DNA of 59,294 bases from Telmatospirillum sp. (GCA_031291415.1 JARLJB010000285.1:1-59294), one strand, 5' to 3'. Positions 1 through 8,408 are shown, counted from the first letter of the stretch. The notes: generated from the sequence alone by a model not told the origin. Made by a program: numbers and translations.

Positions 1-53
1 GCGATCAAAGCTCGACCGTGCGGGGTCAGTTTGGCATTCTTATGGACGTTCAC
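1..53 (-). CDS. IS481-family transposase, N-terminal fragment (truncated by window edge)
   Basis: From GTG at 53 the minus strand encodes VNVHKNAKLTPHGRALIA and continues past the left edge. The opening NVHKNAxLTPxGR is typical of IS481-family (DDE, rve-type) transposases, which start with a helix-turn-helix region that binds the element's ends. The GTG start is inferred from this match; no strong Shine-Dalgarno is visible. Only 17 complete codons are present, so nothing can be said about the catalytic triad or whether the gene is intact. Confidence 0.7.
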   Translation of the reverse strand, partial: MNVHKNAKLTPHGRALI

Positions 54-136
54 GGGGTATCCTTGCTGGGTTGTGGATTCTCGCAAAACTCACATACCCC
101 AAGGGAATCCCGTGAACAACCTATTGAGACGTTACA
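1..136 (-). mobile_element. IS481-family insertion sequence, one terminal segment (cut by window edge)
   Basis: Read on the minus strand, the element begins with TGT at 136 and contains CTCAATAGGTTGT close to its tip, which resembles from memory the terminal sequence of Bordetella IS481. It leads into a transposase start at 53. IS481 is known to insert at NCTAGN, and the six bases just outside the tip (137-142) are TCTAGA. An internal inverted repeat (GGGGTAT at 54-60, ATACCCC at 94-100) lies just upstream of the transposase. Only about 136 bases are in the window, so completeness of the element cannot be judged. Confidence 0.75.
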
Positions 137-142
137 TCTAGA
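137..142. other. Probable IS481 target site (NCTAGN), containing a host stop codon
   Basis: TCTAGA abuts the outer end of the IS481-like element. The TAG within it (138-140 read on the minus strand) is the stop codon of the neighbouring hydrolase. If a target duplication exists, its second copy lies outside the window. Confidence 0.6.
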
Positions 143-836
143 CCTGTAGCCAATAGCGCATCAGGGCGCTGACCGCCTGGGGCTGTTCGAGCGGTGTCAG
201 ATGCCCGGCCTCCTCGATGACGACCATTTTCGCCCCGGCGATGCCTGCAGCGATCTCCGCCAGAATTTTCGGCGGCGTGATGGCATCTTGCCGACCGGCG
301 ACAACCAGGGTCGGGACCTTGATGCCGGCCAACGTCGACAGGCTCTCCTGCCGATTGAGAATTGCCGTCTGCTGGCGGATGAAAGCCTCAGCTCCGATCC
401 GCTCGGCCATGGCGACCACGGTTTCGGCAATGCGAGGAACCCGGACATGATCGGGATGCACCTGGCCCGGCAACATCTGAGCCGGAAGTTTCGCGAAACC
501 GCCGCGCCGGGCGATGTCGATCATCTCGCGACGACGGGCGCGCGATTCTTCCGGATCGAGGCGGGCCCGGGTATCGAACAGCGCGAGACGAAGCACCCGT
601 TCGGGCGCCCGGCGGAGAATTTCGAAGACGACATAGCCGCCCATCGACAAACCGGCCAAAGCAAACTGCGGCGGAGCTTGATCGAGCACCGTGGTCGCCA
701 AATCGGCGATGGAATCGGCGCTGGTCAGATCCGCCACCGACGGCAGGGATACGTCGACCAGGCTGTCGAGCTGATGGCGCCAGAGTGCCGCGTCGTTCAA
801 AAGGCCGGGGCACAACAGCAAAGGTATTTTCGACAT
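138..836 (-). CDS. Alpha/beta-fold hydrolase
   Basis: A 232-aa cytoplasmic alpha/beta hydrolase. The nucleophile elbow GLSMGG puts the catalytic serine at residue 64, followed by the acid in GRQDAITPP (Asp184) and the histidine in EAGHLTPLEQP (His212), giving a complete Ser-Asp-His triad. Length is normal for the family, so the C terminus appears whole even though the stop codon lies inside an IS481 target site. AGGAAG precedes the ATG. The gene starts 9 bases after the isochorismatase-family gene ends, so the two are probably co-transcribed. The substrate cannot be read from the sequence; small ester or enol-lactone hydrolysis is typical of such proteins. Confidence 0.85.
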   Translation of the reverse strand: MSKIPLLLCPGLLNDAALWRHQLDSLVDVSLPSVADLTSADSIADLATTVLDQAPPQFALAGLSMGGYVVFEILRRAPERVLRLALFDTRARLDPEESRARRREMIDIARRGGFAKLPAQMLPGQVHPDHVRVPRIAETVVAMAERIGAEAFIRQQTAILNRQESLSTLAGIKVPTLVVAGRQDAITPPKILAEIAAGIAGAKMVVIEEAGHLTPLEQPQAVSALMRYWLQV

Positions 837-845
837 GACGGCTTC

Positions 846-1388
846 CTACTTGACCAGGGCGACCAGTTCCTTGAACTCCGGCGTGCCGGCTTCGCACAGC
901 CATTCGAAAAGCACCATTTCGGCAGTCACCGTGGCGACCCCCGCTTCCCGCAGCCGTAGCCAGGCGGCTTCCTCGTTTTCCGGCCGGCGCGACGCGCAGG
1001 CGTCGGTGACGACGAAGACGTCATAACCGCGATCCTTGAAACCCAAGGCAGATTGCAACACGCAGATATGAGCCTCGATCCCCGCGATGACCACCTGGCG
1101 GCGCGCCCCGGCGTCCAGACGACCGACGATCGCCGGTTCGTCGACACAGGAAAAATGCAACTTGGCGATCGCCCCCTCGGCCGGAATCCATTCTCGCAGA
1201 TCGAAGATGGTGGCGCCGATGCCCTTCGGATACTGCTCGCTGACGGTGATCGGCACCCCCAGTCTCTGCGCCGCACGCATCAGCAAAGCGCATCCGTTGA
1301 TCACCCGGCGCGGGTCCGACATTACGGGAGCAAGACGCTCCTGCACGTCGACAATCAGAAGATTGGAGTGTTCCGCACGCATCAGCAT
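846..1388 (-). CDS. Isochorismatase-family (cysteine) hydrolase
   Basis: A 180-aa member of the isochorismatase-like family. The expected Asp-Lys-Cys triad is visible: Asp14 in LLIVDVQERL, Lys76 in AKLHFSC and Cys109 in GIEAHICVLQ. Members hydrolyse amides or enol ethers (nicotinamide, N-carbamoyl compounds, isochorismate); the substrate here is unknown. The frame stays open to 1571, but the family begins close to the IVDVQ strand, so ATG 1388 or 1382 is the likely start. The next gene, an alpha/beta hydrolase, follows after 9 bases, suggesting a two-step hydrolytic operon. It is transcribed away from the helicase gene at 1636 across a 247-base divergent promoter region. Confidence 0.85.
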   Translation of the reverse strand: MLMRAEHSNLLIVDVQERLAPVMSDPRRVINGCALLMRAAQRLGVPITVSEQYPKGIGATIFDLREWIPAEGAIAKLHFSCVDEPAIVGRLDAGARRQVVIAGIEAHICVLQSALGFKDRGYDVFVVTDACASRRPENEEAAWLRLREAGVATVTAEMVLFEWLCEAGTPEFKELVALVK

Positions 1389-1635
1389 CTTTTGTCCCGT
1401 CCTTCCTCCGACCCGGCGCAACCCTACCCCAACATCGCCCCCGAACCAAGGCGGGGCCACGGAAAAAGTGACCGCTGGACCACGGTTTGATGCAAAAGTC
1501 TTGGACAACGCCGTCAAATATCCAACCATATGTTTGACAGCACCGCGCGAGTCACTATTATCCCGCAGCACATCAGCTTGGTGTTGATTTTAACGATTCC
1601 GTGGACGCCACGGTTCCACCCGGACAAGAAGCCCT

Positions 1636-3681
1636 ATGACGTTTGCCGATCTTGGCCTAGGCCCCGAAATCCTCAAGGCCGTCGAGGAGGCAGGGTATGA
1701 ACGTCCCACACCGATCCAGGAACAAGCAATTCCTGTGATCCTGATGGGACGCGACGTGCTCGGCGTGGCACAAACGGGAACCGGAAAAACAGCCGGTTTC
1801 ACGCTGCCTATGATCGAAATCCTGGCCGGTAGCCGAGCCAAGGCGCGGATGCCGCGCTCGCTCATCTTGGCGCCGACCCGTGAGCTCGCCTCGCAAGCCG
1901 CTGAAAACTTTGAAATTTATGGTAAGTACCATCGTCTGACCATGGCCAAACTGATCGGCGGCGAAAGCTTCGTCGATCAGGAAAAGCTGCTTGATCGGGG
2001 TGTTGACGTCCTGATCGCCACGCCGGGCCGGTTGATGGATTTGTTCGACCGTGGCCGCATCCTGCTCAACGACGTCAAGGTCCTGGTCATCGATGAGGCC
2101 GACCGTATGCTCGACATGGGCTTCATCCCCGATGTCGAGCGGATCGTTTCGCTGTTGCCGAAGATCCGTCAGACGCTGTTCTTCTCGGCGACGATGGCGC
2201 CGGAGATTCGTCGTCTGGCCGACGCCTTCCTGATGAACCCGAAGGAAATTTCGGTCAGCCCGGAGTCTTCGACAGCGACGACCGTGGAACAGTTCCTGGT
2301 GGTCTGTGACGAGTTGGATAAGCGCGAGGCGCTGCGGCACTTGATGCTCCAGGAGGACGTGCGGAACGCGCTGATCTTCTGTAATCGCAAGCGCGACGTC
2401 GACGTTCTTTTCCGGTCGCTCAATAAACACGGCATCGATGCGGTTCATTTGCATGGCGACATGGCTCAGTCGGCAAGAACCGAGACCCTTGAGCGGTTCA
2501 AGACCGGCGTCGTCCGCTGCATGGTCTGCTCGGACGTGGCGGCACGCGGCATCGACATTTCCGACTTGTCCCACGTTTTCAACTTCGACGTCCCGCACCA
2601 TGCCGAGGACTATATCCACCGTATTGGCCGTACTGGACGCGCCGGGAAACAAGGCCGTGCCTTTACCATCGCCACTCCGGAGGATGGTAAATCCGTAGCC
2701 GCCATCGTTCAGTTGATCGGCAACGATATCCCGAAGATCTCGATCGAAGGGCTGCAGGAGCAGGCCCTCGACATGGAAAGTTCGGGACGGCGGCGTGGCG
2801 GTGGACGGAGCCACGACGGACGAAGCAAGGACCGAACCAGGGAACGCAAGCCGCACCGTAAAATGGACACACCAAATACCGAGACGATTGCGCCGGTGGA
2901 AACACCTGTCGCCAGCCGGACGGAAGAACGCCCGCAACACGATTTCAGAGCCAATAAGCCTGAACGCGAACGCCCGGAAAGGGCCGCCCGCGAGAACAAT
3001 CGCAACGACCGTCACCGCGATCGGAATGATCGTGGACGGCGGTATCGCGATGATCCTGAGATCGGCGAGATGAGTTATCCCGACAATGTCGTCGGCTTCG
3101 GCGATGCCATTCCCGATTTCCTGGCTCGCCCGGTCCCGCTGCCCAGCCCGGTTGAAAAAGGTGGCTCTGAAAGTGAATCGGAGCAGATCGACGTGCCGGT
3201 TTCTCCGGTCCGTGAGCCGATCCGTGAGGAGGTTGCCAGACCGGCAAAACCACCACGTCCGCCAAGGCGGCCGCGAGCGGCCAAGCCAGTGAGGGTCGTC
3301 GCTTCGCCAGAGGTGGAACCGGTTATCGTTTCGGCTCAACCCGAGCCGGTCGTCGAGACGGTTCAACCAGAGGCAACTCCGGAGCTTGCGGTGGCGGAGC
3401 CCGCAGTGGCGACGGCACAGCCGGAACCGCCTGTCGCGGCGCGCGTCAAGAAAACGGCCGCCCGTTCGAGCAAACCGGCAAAAGCAAGCCGTGCGCCCCG
3501 ATCGGCAAAGCCGAAGAAAGCCGTCGAAAAGAGCCTTCCGGCCGACGCGGCCCCAGAAGTCGAGAAAAGCGCCAGCCCGGAAAAGCCGGCAAAACCGGCC
3601 CGCCGACGCAAAGCGGCCAAGAAGGCCGATCCGGCTGAATCGGCAACAGAAGAAAAGCCTGCCAAACCAACCGACATCTAA
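1636..3681 (+). CDS. DEAD-box ATP-dependent RNA helicase, RhlE-type, with long low-complexity tail
   Basis: 681 aa. The helicase core fills residues 1-370: Q motif YERPTPIQEQ (21-30), motif I AQTGTGKT (45-52), PTREL (80-84), TPGR, motif II DEAD (153-156), SAT (184-186), and motif VI HRIGRTGRAG (328-337). It unwinds short RNA duplexes in ribosome assembly or RNA turnover. After the core comes an Arg/Gly/Asp/His-rich stretch (about 385-480), a short ordered-looking patch around YPDNVVGFGDAIPDFLA, then a Pro/Ala/Lys/Glu-rich tail of about 180 residues that resembles histone H1-like repeats and probably binds RNA non-specifically. The ATG is preceded by AAGAAG. Confidence 0.92.
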   Translation: MTFADLGLGPEILKAVEEAGYERPTPIQEQAIPVILMGRDVLGVAQTGTGKTAGFTLPMIEILAGSRAKARMPRSLILAPTRELASQAAENFEIYGKYHRLTMAKLIGGESFVDQEKLLDRGVDVLIATPGRLMDLFDRGRILLNDVKVLVIDEADRMLDMGFIPDVERIVSLLPKIRQTLFFSATMAPEIRRLADAFLMNPKEISVSPESSTATTVEQFLVVCDELDKREALRHLMLQEDVRNALIFCNRKRDVDVLFRSLNKHGIDAVHLHGDMAQSARTETLERFKTGVVRCMVCSDVAARGIDISDLSHVFNFDVPHHAEDYIHRIGRTGRAGKQGRAFTIATPEDGKSVAAIVQLIGNDIPKISIEGLQEQALDMESSGRRRGGGRSHDGRSKDRTRERKPHRKMDTPNTETIAPVETPVASRTEERPQHDFRANKPERERPERAARENNRNDRHRDRNDRGRRYRDDPEIGEMSYPDNVVGFGDAIPDFLARPVPLPSPVEKGGSESESEQIDVPVSPVREPIREEVARPAKPPRPPRRPRAAKPVRVVASPEVEPVIVSAQPEPVVETVQPEATPELAVAEPAVATAQPEPPVAARVKKTAARSSKPAKASRAPRSAKPKKAVEKSLPADAAPEVEKSASPEKPAKPARRRKAAKKADPAESATEEKPAKPTDI

Positions 3682-3720
3682 ACAGGTAGAGACAGAAAGG
3701 CCGTCACGGGAGGGATTGCC

Positions 3721-3960
3721 ATGCAGACCATCTTCGTGCTGATCAAGACAGAACTTGGCAGAGCCTATGAGGTGGCCGACCAGGCCGTCGAAACCGACCG
3801 GATTTCCGAGGTTTATTCGGTTTCCGGTCAGTATGACCTTCTGTTCAAATGCTATCTTGAAGACGGATCGGACATCGGTCACTTCGTGACCGATACCATC
3901 CAGAGGTTGCCCGGCGTCAAAGACACATTCACCGTGATCGCATTCAAGGCCTTCTCCTGA
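3721..3960 (+). CDS. Stand-alone Lrp/AsnC ligand-binding (RAM) domain protein
   Basis: 79 aa consisting only of the effector-binding, oligomerising RAM fold of Lrp/AsnC regulators. The beta-alpha-beta start MQTIFVLIKTE, the SGQYDLLFKCY strand and VKDTFTVIAFK are recognisable. There is no helix-turn-helix. Such single-domain proteins are known and may bind amino acids or mix into Lrp oligomers. It follows the helicase gene by 39 bases on the same strand and could share its transcript. The start ATG has GGGAGGG upstream. The target is unknown. Confidence 0.85.
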   Translation: MQTIFVLIKTELGRAYEVADQAVETDRISEVYSVSGQYDLLFKCYLEDGSDIGHFVTDTIQRLPGVKDTFTVIAFKAFS

Positions 3961-4116
3961 TCCGACGCGGAGAAATGTCTTGGCCCATCAGACAAACGGC
4001 GCCGAAGCATTCCTCCCCGTCTTCGCGAGGCTCCCCGCCAATCGGCGCGGAAAGAGAGCCCGCTGATGTCGTCGAAGCCGGTTTTTTCGTCCCACATATC
4101 GCAATCTGCAACAACT

Positions 4117-4133
4117 ACCCGGCTTGGCCGGGT
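4117..4133 (+). terminator. Weak possible terminator hairpin before korA
   Basis: ACCCGGC-TTG-GCCGGGT forms a 7-bp hairpin downstream of the Lrp-like gene. A T-rich stretch (4141-4148) lies 8 bases beyond rather than directly after the stem, so intrinsic termination is uncertain. The remaining 3961-4234 region holds no gene that I can support. Confidence 0.3.
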
Positions 4134-4234
4134 GGAGCGCTTTGTTTTTGTCGTCCGCTTATGTAATTTGGGCGTTCCAACAACGCTCGGCAGTCTCACG
4201 CCCGGGAGAGACCCAACGTCAAGAGAGAGGTGAT

Positions 4235-5950
4235 ATGGCGGCTTATTCTGTGTCAGTGGCATTGACCGGCAGCGGTGGCGCCGGATCCATGACGGCGGGA
4301 CAAATCCTGCTGGACTCGGCTTCCAAGGCAGGGTTTTACGGTCTGATGACGCGTTCCATGGGACCGCAGATCCGCGGCGGCGAGGCGGCCGCCTTGGTCC
4401 GGATTTCTTCGACGCCGATTTCGTCCTTGGATGATCACTATGATCTCCTGATCGCCTTCGATTGGGGAAATATCAGTCGGTTCGCCGCCGAATTGCCACT
4501 CTCCACCGACAGCCTCATTCTCTGCGATCCGGCTCAGGGCCCGGTCCCCGATTCGATCGCCACCTATGGCGCCCGTGTCGCCCCCCTGGCGCTTAAGGCA
4601 CTCTCGGAGAGGGTTCACGGCGGTCGCGGCAACATGATCGGTCTTGGGGCGGTCGCCGCCTTGATCGGTTTGCCGATCGAGTCCGTGCTGCACGTCCTTG
4701 CGACACAGCTTGGACGCAAGGGCGAGGAGGTCCTGGCGGCCAGCACGGCCTCCGTCAAAGTCGGTGCCGAGGCGGCGACCCTCTTGCCGCCTATGCCGAA
4801 ATTGCCCGAGGGCAACCCGCATGGCGCGTCACGCTGGAACATCAGCGGCAATGAAGCCGCCGGGCTCGGAGCTTTGAAAGGCGGCATCAAATTTGTCGCC
4901 GCCTATCCGATCACTCCGGCAACCGAGGTGTTGGAGTGGCTCGCTCCCGCCCTCGAAAAGACCGGCGGCGCACTGATCCAGGCGGAAGATGAATTGGCGT
5001 CCATCAACATGGTCATCGGCGGGGCCTTCGCCGGCTTGCCATCGCTGACGGCGACGTCCGGCCCCGGCCTGTCTTTGATGACCGAATCCATCGGATTGGC
5101 GGTCGCCTCGGAGACACCGTTGGTGGTCGTGGACGTCATGCGAGGCGGTCCGTCCACGGGTATCCCGACCAAATCGGAGCAGTCGGACCTCAATATCGCC
5201 GTCTATGGCCTGCATGGAGACGCTCCGCATCTGGTGGTGGCCCCCAATTCCTCCACCGATTGTCTGGCGGCCACGCAGTGGAGCGTCTACCTCGCCGAGG
5301 CACTGCAATCGCCGGCCATCGTGCTCTCTGACCAGGCGATGGGACAGTCCCGGGTGATCATCGACAAACCTGCGGAAAGCCCTTATGTCGCCGACCGTCT
5401 GGTGGCCGACGCCGATATCGACGGATATCAGCGCTATGCGCTGACGGAAAGCGGTATTTCGCCGATGGCGATCCCCGGTACGCCGGGCAGCAACTATGTT
5501 GCCGACGGCCTGGAACACAACGAGCGAGGAACTCCGTCGTCGCAGGCCAGCGATCATCTGGCGCAGTTGGACAAGCGGGCCCGCAAGCTCCAGAACTTCG
5601 ACTACGGTGACAACTGGGCCGACGTTGAAGGTGACGGCGAGATCGCGGTCATCACCTGGGGATCGGTCACCGGCCCCGTGAGGGAAGCTCTGGACCGCGC
5701 CCGCGCCAAAGGCATCAAGGCCAAACTGATCTCGCTACGGCTGATTTTACCGGCCTTGCCGGAACGGATGGACGCGGCACTCGCCGGCGTCAACAAGGTT
5801 CTGGTCGTTGAGCAAAGTCATTCCCAGCAGTTCAACAAATTTCTACGCGGCCATTACGATCTGCCGGCCGACGTGTCTGTGTTCAGCCGCCCCGGACCGC
5901 TCCCCATCCGGCCGGGCGAAATTCTCACCCGTCTCGCCGTTTGGGAGTGA
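4235..5950 (+). CDS. korA: 2-oxoacid:acceptor (ferredoxin) oxidoreductase, fused gamma-alpha subunit
   Basis: 571 aa, half of an enzyme that oxidatively decarboxylates a 2-oxoacid (most often 2-oxoglutarate) to its acyl-CoA and passes electrons to ferredoxin. Residues 1-190 are the gamma domain (GSGGAGSMTAGQ, MGPQIRGGEA), fused to the alpha domain with YPITPATEVLEWLAP, QAEDELASINMVIGGAFAG and TSGPGLSLMTESIG. ATG 4235 is chosen because AGAGAGAGG lies just upstream and the family begins at this point; an upstream extension to 4124 would cover a hairpin. korB starts 5 bases after the stop. Substrate choice (2-oxoglutarate versus pyruvate or branched oxoacids) is by family resemblance only. Confidence 0.88.
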   Translation: MAAYSVSVALTGSGGAGSMTAGQILLDSASKAGFYGLMTRSMGPQIRGGEAAALVRISSTPISSLDDHYDLLIAFDWGNISRFAAELPLSTDSLILCDPAQGPVPDSIATYGARVAPLALKALSERVHGGRGNMIGLGAVAALIGLPIESVLHVLATQLGRKGEEVLAASTASVKVGAEAATLLPPMPKLPEGNPHGASRWNISGNEAAGLGALKGGIKFVAAYPITPATEVLEWLAPALEKTGGALIQAEDELASINMVIGGAFAGLPSLTATSGPGLSLMTESIGLAVASETPLVVVDVMRGGPSTGIPTKSEQSDLNIAVYGLHGDAPHLVVAPNSSTDCLAATQWSVYLAEALQSPAIVLSDQAMGQSRVIIDKPAESPYVADRLVADADIDGYQRYALTESGISPMAIPGTPGSNYVADGLEHNERGTPSSQASDHLAQLDKRARKLQNFDYGDNWADVEGDGEIAVITWGSVTGPVREALDRARAKGIKAKLISLRLILPALPERMDAALAGVNKVLVVEQSHSQQFNKFLRGHYDLPADVSVFSRPGPLPIRPGEILTRLAVWE

Positions 5951-5955
5951 TCGCC

Positions 5956-6783
5956 ATGAACGTACAAGTTCCCCTGACAGCTCAGGACTTCAAATCCGAC
6001 GTCAAACCGATCTGGTGTCCTGGCTGTGGTGATTATGCCGTGCTGTCGGCGATCACCAAAGCACTGGCCGAACTCGACACGCCGCGGGAAAAGATTGCCT
6101 TCATCTCCGGCATCGGATGTTCGTCGCGTATTCCAGCTTATACCAACCTTTATGGATTCCATGGCGTCCATGGCAGAGCCCTGCCGATCGCCGCCGGCGT
6201 CAAGCTGGCCAGACCCGATCTCACCGTCATCGTTGCCGGCGGCGATGGCGATGGCCTGTCGATCGGTGGCAACCATTTTCTGCATGCCTGCCGCCGCAAC
6301 GTCGACATGACCTATGTGATCATGGACAACGAAGTCTACGGCATGACGAAGGGTCAGGCGTCGCCGACCACGTCTCCCGATTGGTGCAAAAGCAAATTGA
6401 CGCCGGAGGGCACCGGCATCTCGCCGGTCGAGCCGATTCGCCTGGCCCTGGCCGCCGGGGCCAATTTCATTGCCCGCGGTTTCGCGGGAAATCCGGCGGA
6501 GGTGGCGAGACTGATCGTCGAGGGCATCGCCCATCCCGGTTTTTCCTTCATTCAGATCCTCAGCCCTTGCGTCACCTATCGCCCGGAAGAGCGGGAATGG
6601 AAGCAGGCGGTCCATGCCTCCGAGACCGAACCGGCACAGATAATGGCCGAGGCGATGCACCGTTTGGCTGCCGACGACGGCTTCACGACCGGTGTCCTGT
6701 TCGCCGGCAATCGGGCGCCGTTCATGCCGGCCCGCGACGTCAAGACGACCATCGCCGACATCGAAAGGAAATTTGCGTCATGA
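5956..6783 (+). CDS. korB: 2-oxoacid:ferredoxin oxidoreductase beta subunit (TPP and 4Fe-4S)
   Basis: 275 aa, the partner of the preceding gamma-alpha subunit. It carries CPGCGDY (Cys21, Cys24), GIGCSSR (Cys55) and SPCVTY (Cys205), the expected 4Fe-4S ligands. The thiamine diphosphate-binding segment runs AGGDGDGLSIGG (94-105) to MDNEVYGMTKGQASPTT. ATG 5956 is preferred over TTG 5941 because the former follows GGGAG at normal spacing and matches family length. The alpha subunit stop is 5 bases upstream and the ferritin-like gene overlaps the end by 4 bases, so the three are translationally coupled. No delta ferredoxin domain is encoded here, so an external ferredoxin is needed. Confidence 0.9.
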   Translation: MNVQVPLTAQDFKSDVKPIWCPGCGDYAVLSAITKALAELDTPREKIAFISGIGCSSRIPAYTNLYGFHGVHGRALPIAAGVKLARPDLTVIVAGGDGDGLSIGGNHFLHACRRNVDMTYVIMDNEVYGMTKGQASPTTSPDWCKSKLTPEGTGISPVEPIRLALAAGANFIARGFAGNPAEVARLIVEGIAHPGFSFIQILSPCVTYRPEEREWKQAVHASETEPAQIMAEAMHRLAADDGFTTGVLFAGNRAPFMPARDVKTTIADIERKFAS

Positions 6784-7283
6784 GCGAAGTCGCGATTTTT
6801 CTGGCCCATGCCGTCGCTCTCGAGGCAGAGGCCGCCGAACGTTATGACGAATTGGCCGATGCCATGGAGGTCCACAACAATCCCGAGGTGGCCGCCATGT
6901 TTCGCAAACAGGCCCACTTCTCCCGGCTGCATCTGGCCGAGGTCCAGGGAACGGTGAAGGATGTCGAGCTGCCGAAGCTGAAACCTTGGGAATACCAATG
7001 GCAGTCGGCCGAAGGGCCGGAATCGGCGCCGGTGGAGCGCACGCACTATCTGATGACGCCTTACCACTGCATCCATCTGGCTTTGCAGAATGAACGGCGA
7101 GGCCATCAGTATTACGCCGACGTCGCCTACAAGAGCCAGGACCCCGACGTCCGCCGGCTGGCGACGGAATTTGCGGCAGAAGAATCGCAACACGTGGTCA
7201 TGCTGGAAAAAATGGCGGCGACGGTCGAAGAACCGGAACCCGACTGGGACCTTGATCTCGACCCACCGGTGGTATCGGACTGA
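6780..7283 (+). CDS. Ferritin-like / rubrerythrin-type diiron protein in the kor operon
   Basis: 167 aa, two helical pairs with diiron-type ligands: EAEAAERYDELADAM and FRKQAHFSRLHLAEV in the first half, LQNERRGHQYY and FAAEESQHVVMLE in the second. There is no C-terminal rubredoxin CxxC, so it is an erythrin-type ferritin-like protein rather than a classical rubrerythrin. The ATGA overlap with korB implies coupled translation. The family often removes peroxide or oxygen; an inferred role is protecting the oxygen-sensitive Kor enzyme or taking electrons from the same ferredoxin. The C-terminal tail is very acidic. Confidence 0.8.
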   Translation: MSEVAIFLAHAVALEAEAAERYDELADAMEVHNNPEVAAMFRKQAHFSRLHLAEVQGTVKDVELPKLKPWEYQWQSAEGPESAPVERTHYLMTPYHCIHLALQNERRGHQYYADVAYKSQDPDVRRLATEFAAEESQHVVMLEKMAATVEEPEPDWDLDLDPPVVSD

Positions 7284-7312
7284 CCAGACTTCTTTAGAAC
7301 AGCCCGGACACG

Positions 7313-7339
7313 AGCCCCCGGCCTTGAAGGTCGGGGGCT
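7313..7339. terminator. Stem-loop between convergent kor and dehydrogenase genes
   Basis: AGCCCCCG and CGGGGGCT pair around GCCTTGAAGGT, extendable to 11 bp with one G-T pair. It sits between two converging transcription units (stops at 7283 and 7392), so it is placed as a bidirectional terminator. Neither strand has a strong T-run, so efficiency is uncertain. Confidence 0.5.
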
Positions 7340-7391
7340 GTGACAGGACCGGACGCCTCCGGATGGGCGAACCGGCAGCGGAGGCACTTCT

Positions 7392-8408
7392 CTACCGTTC
7401 GATCATCACCTTGACCGTACGGTCCCGTTCCGCGACCCAGTAGGGCAACGCTTTCTCGGCTTCCGCGAAGGGGAAAACCTTGGAAATCAGATCGTCCGGC
7501 GGCACGGCGCGATGTTCCAGGAAATCGATGACGTTGCGGAAGTCAGAGATCATCGCGTTGCGCGATCCCATGATGTCCAGTTCTTTCAGATTGAAGAACT
7601 GCGTCTTGTAAGACACCGGCTCCTTGGCATAACCGATGTAAACGACGCGGCCGGAAAATCCGACGAGATCGATCGCCTGAACCTGCGTCGCGGGCAAGCC
7701 GACAGCTTCGATCACCACATTGGCACCATCGCCGGCCGTCAGTTCCTCGACCCGCTTGGCGACGTCCTCTTCCCGCGCGTCGATGGTGTGCTTGGCCCCG
7801 TAATGCTTGGCCAGTTCGGTTTTCGCGGCGCCAATATCGACGGCGATCACTTCGGCACCGCGGAACGCCGCGCCGGCAATTGCCCCCATACCGATCATGC
7901 CGCATCCCAACACGACAACCTTGTCCTTGGCGTCGATGCGACCGCGGGCCACCGCATGAAATCCAACCGACAACGGCTCAACCAAAGCCAGATGGCGGGG
8001 CGGCAAGGTGTCGTTGAGGATCAGTTTGCCGAACGGCAGCACGATTCTCTCGGCCAAGCCGCCATTTTGCTGCACGCCGAGGGTCCGATTGCTCCGACAG
8101 GCGTTGACACGGCCGGCCCGGCAAGACGGACAGACTCCGCAACTGGTGTAAGGAACGACGATGGCGCGCTTGCCTGGAGCGAACTCCGCGGGAACGCCTG
8201 GTCCAACCGCTTCAATCTCACCACCAATTTCGTGGCCGGGAATCCTCGGCAACGCGACCAGCGGGTTCAACCCTTTGAAAGTGGCGAGATCGCTGCCGCA
8301 CAAGGCAACGTGGCGTATCGAAAGCAGAACCTCTCCGGGACCGGGACGAGGTTCCTCGATCTCGTGAAATGCGCAGGCCTCAAGGCCTTCGATCATTAAA
8401 GCTTTCAT
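7392..8408 (-). CDS. Zinc-dependent medium-chain dehydrogenase, sugar/sugar-acid type
   Basis: 338 aa MDR-superfamily NAD(P)-dependent dehydrogenase. Catalytic zinc ligands are Cys37 (ALCGSD) and His59-Glu60 (PGHE). The structural zinc lobe has Cys90, 93, 96 and 104 (SCGVCPSCRAGRVNAC). The Rossmann turn is LGCGMIGMGAIAG. It resembles L-idonate/L-galactonate 5-dehydrogenases and threonine-type dehydrogenases. The ATG at 8408 follows GGGAGGTAGAATT, an excellent ribosome site; the frame stays open further upstream but without support. It is divergent from the GntR regulator across a shared operator region. With L-fuconate dehydratase nearby, an inferred job is oxidising a hydroxyl of a sugar acid or its 2-keto-3-deoxy product. 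Confidence 0.85.
   Translation of the reverse strand: MKALMIEGLEACAFHEIEEPRPGPGEVLLSIRHVALCGSDLATFKGLNPLVALPRIPGHEIGGEIEAVGPGVPAEFAPGKRAIVVPYTSCGVCPSCRAGRVNACRSNRTLGVQQNGGLAERIVLPFGKLILNDTLPPRHLALVEPLSVGFHAVARGRIDAKDKVVVLGCGMIGMGAIAGAAFRGAEVIAVDIGAAKTELAKHYGAKHTIDAREEDVAKRVEELTAGDGANVVIEAVGLPATQVQAIDLVGFSGRVVYIGYAKEPVSYKTQFFNLKELDIMGSRNAMISDFRNVIDFLEHRAVPPDDLISKVFPFAEAEKALPYWVAERDRTVKVMIER

Noticed and set aside
1657-3882. Very long minus-strand open frame opposite the helicase gene
   Set aside because: It is antisense to a gene with all DEAD-box motifs; its translation is Arg/His/Cys-rich with no domain, as expected for a shadow of GC-rich coding DNA.
4124-4234. N-terminal extension of the KorA frame
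   Set aside because: It covers a hairpin and has no ribosome site, whereas ATG 4235 has AGAGAGAGG upstream and matches the family start.
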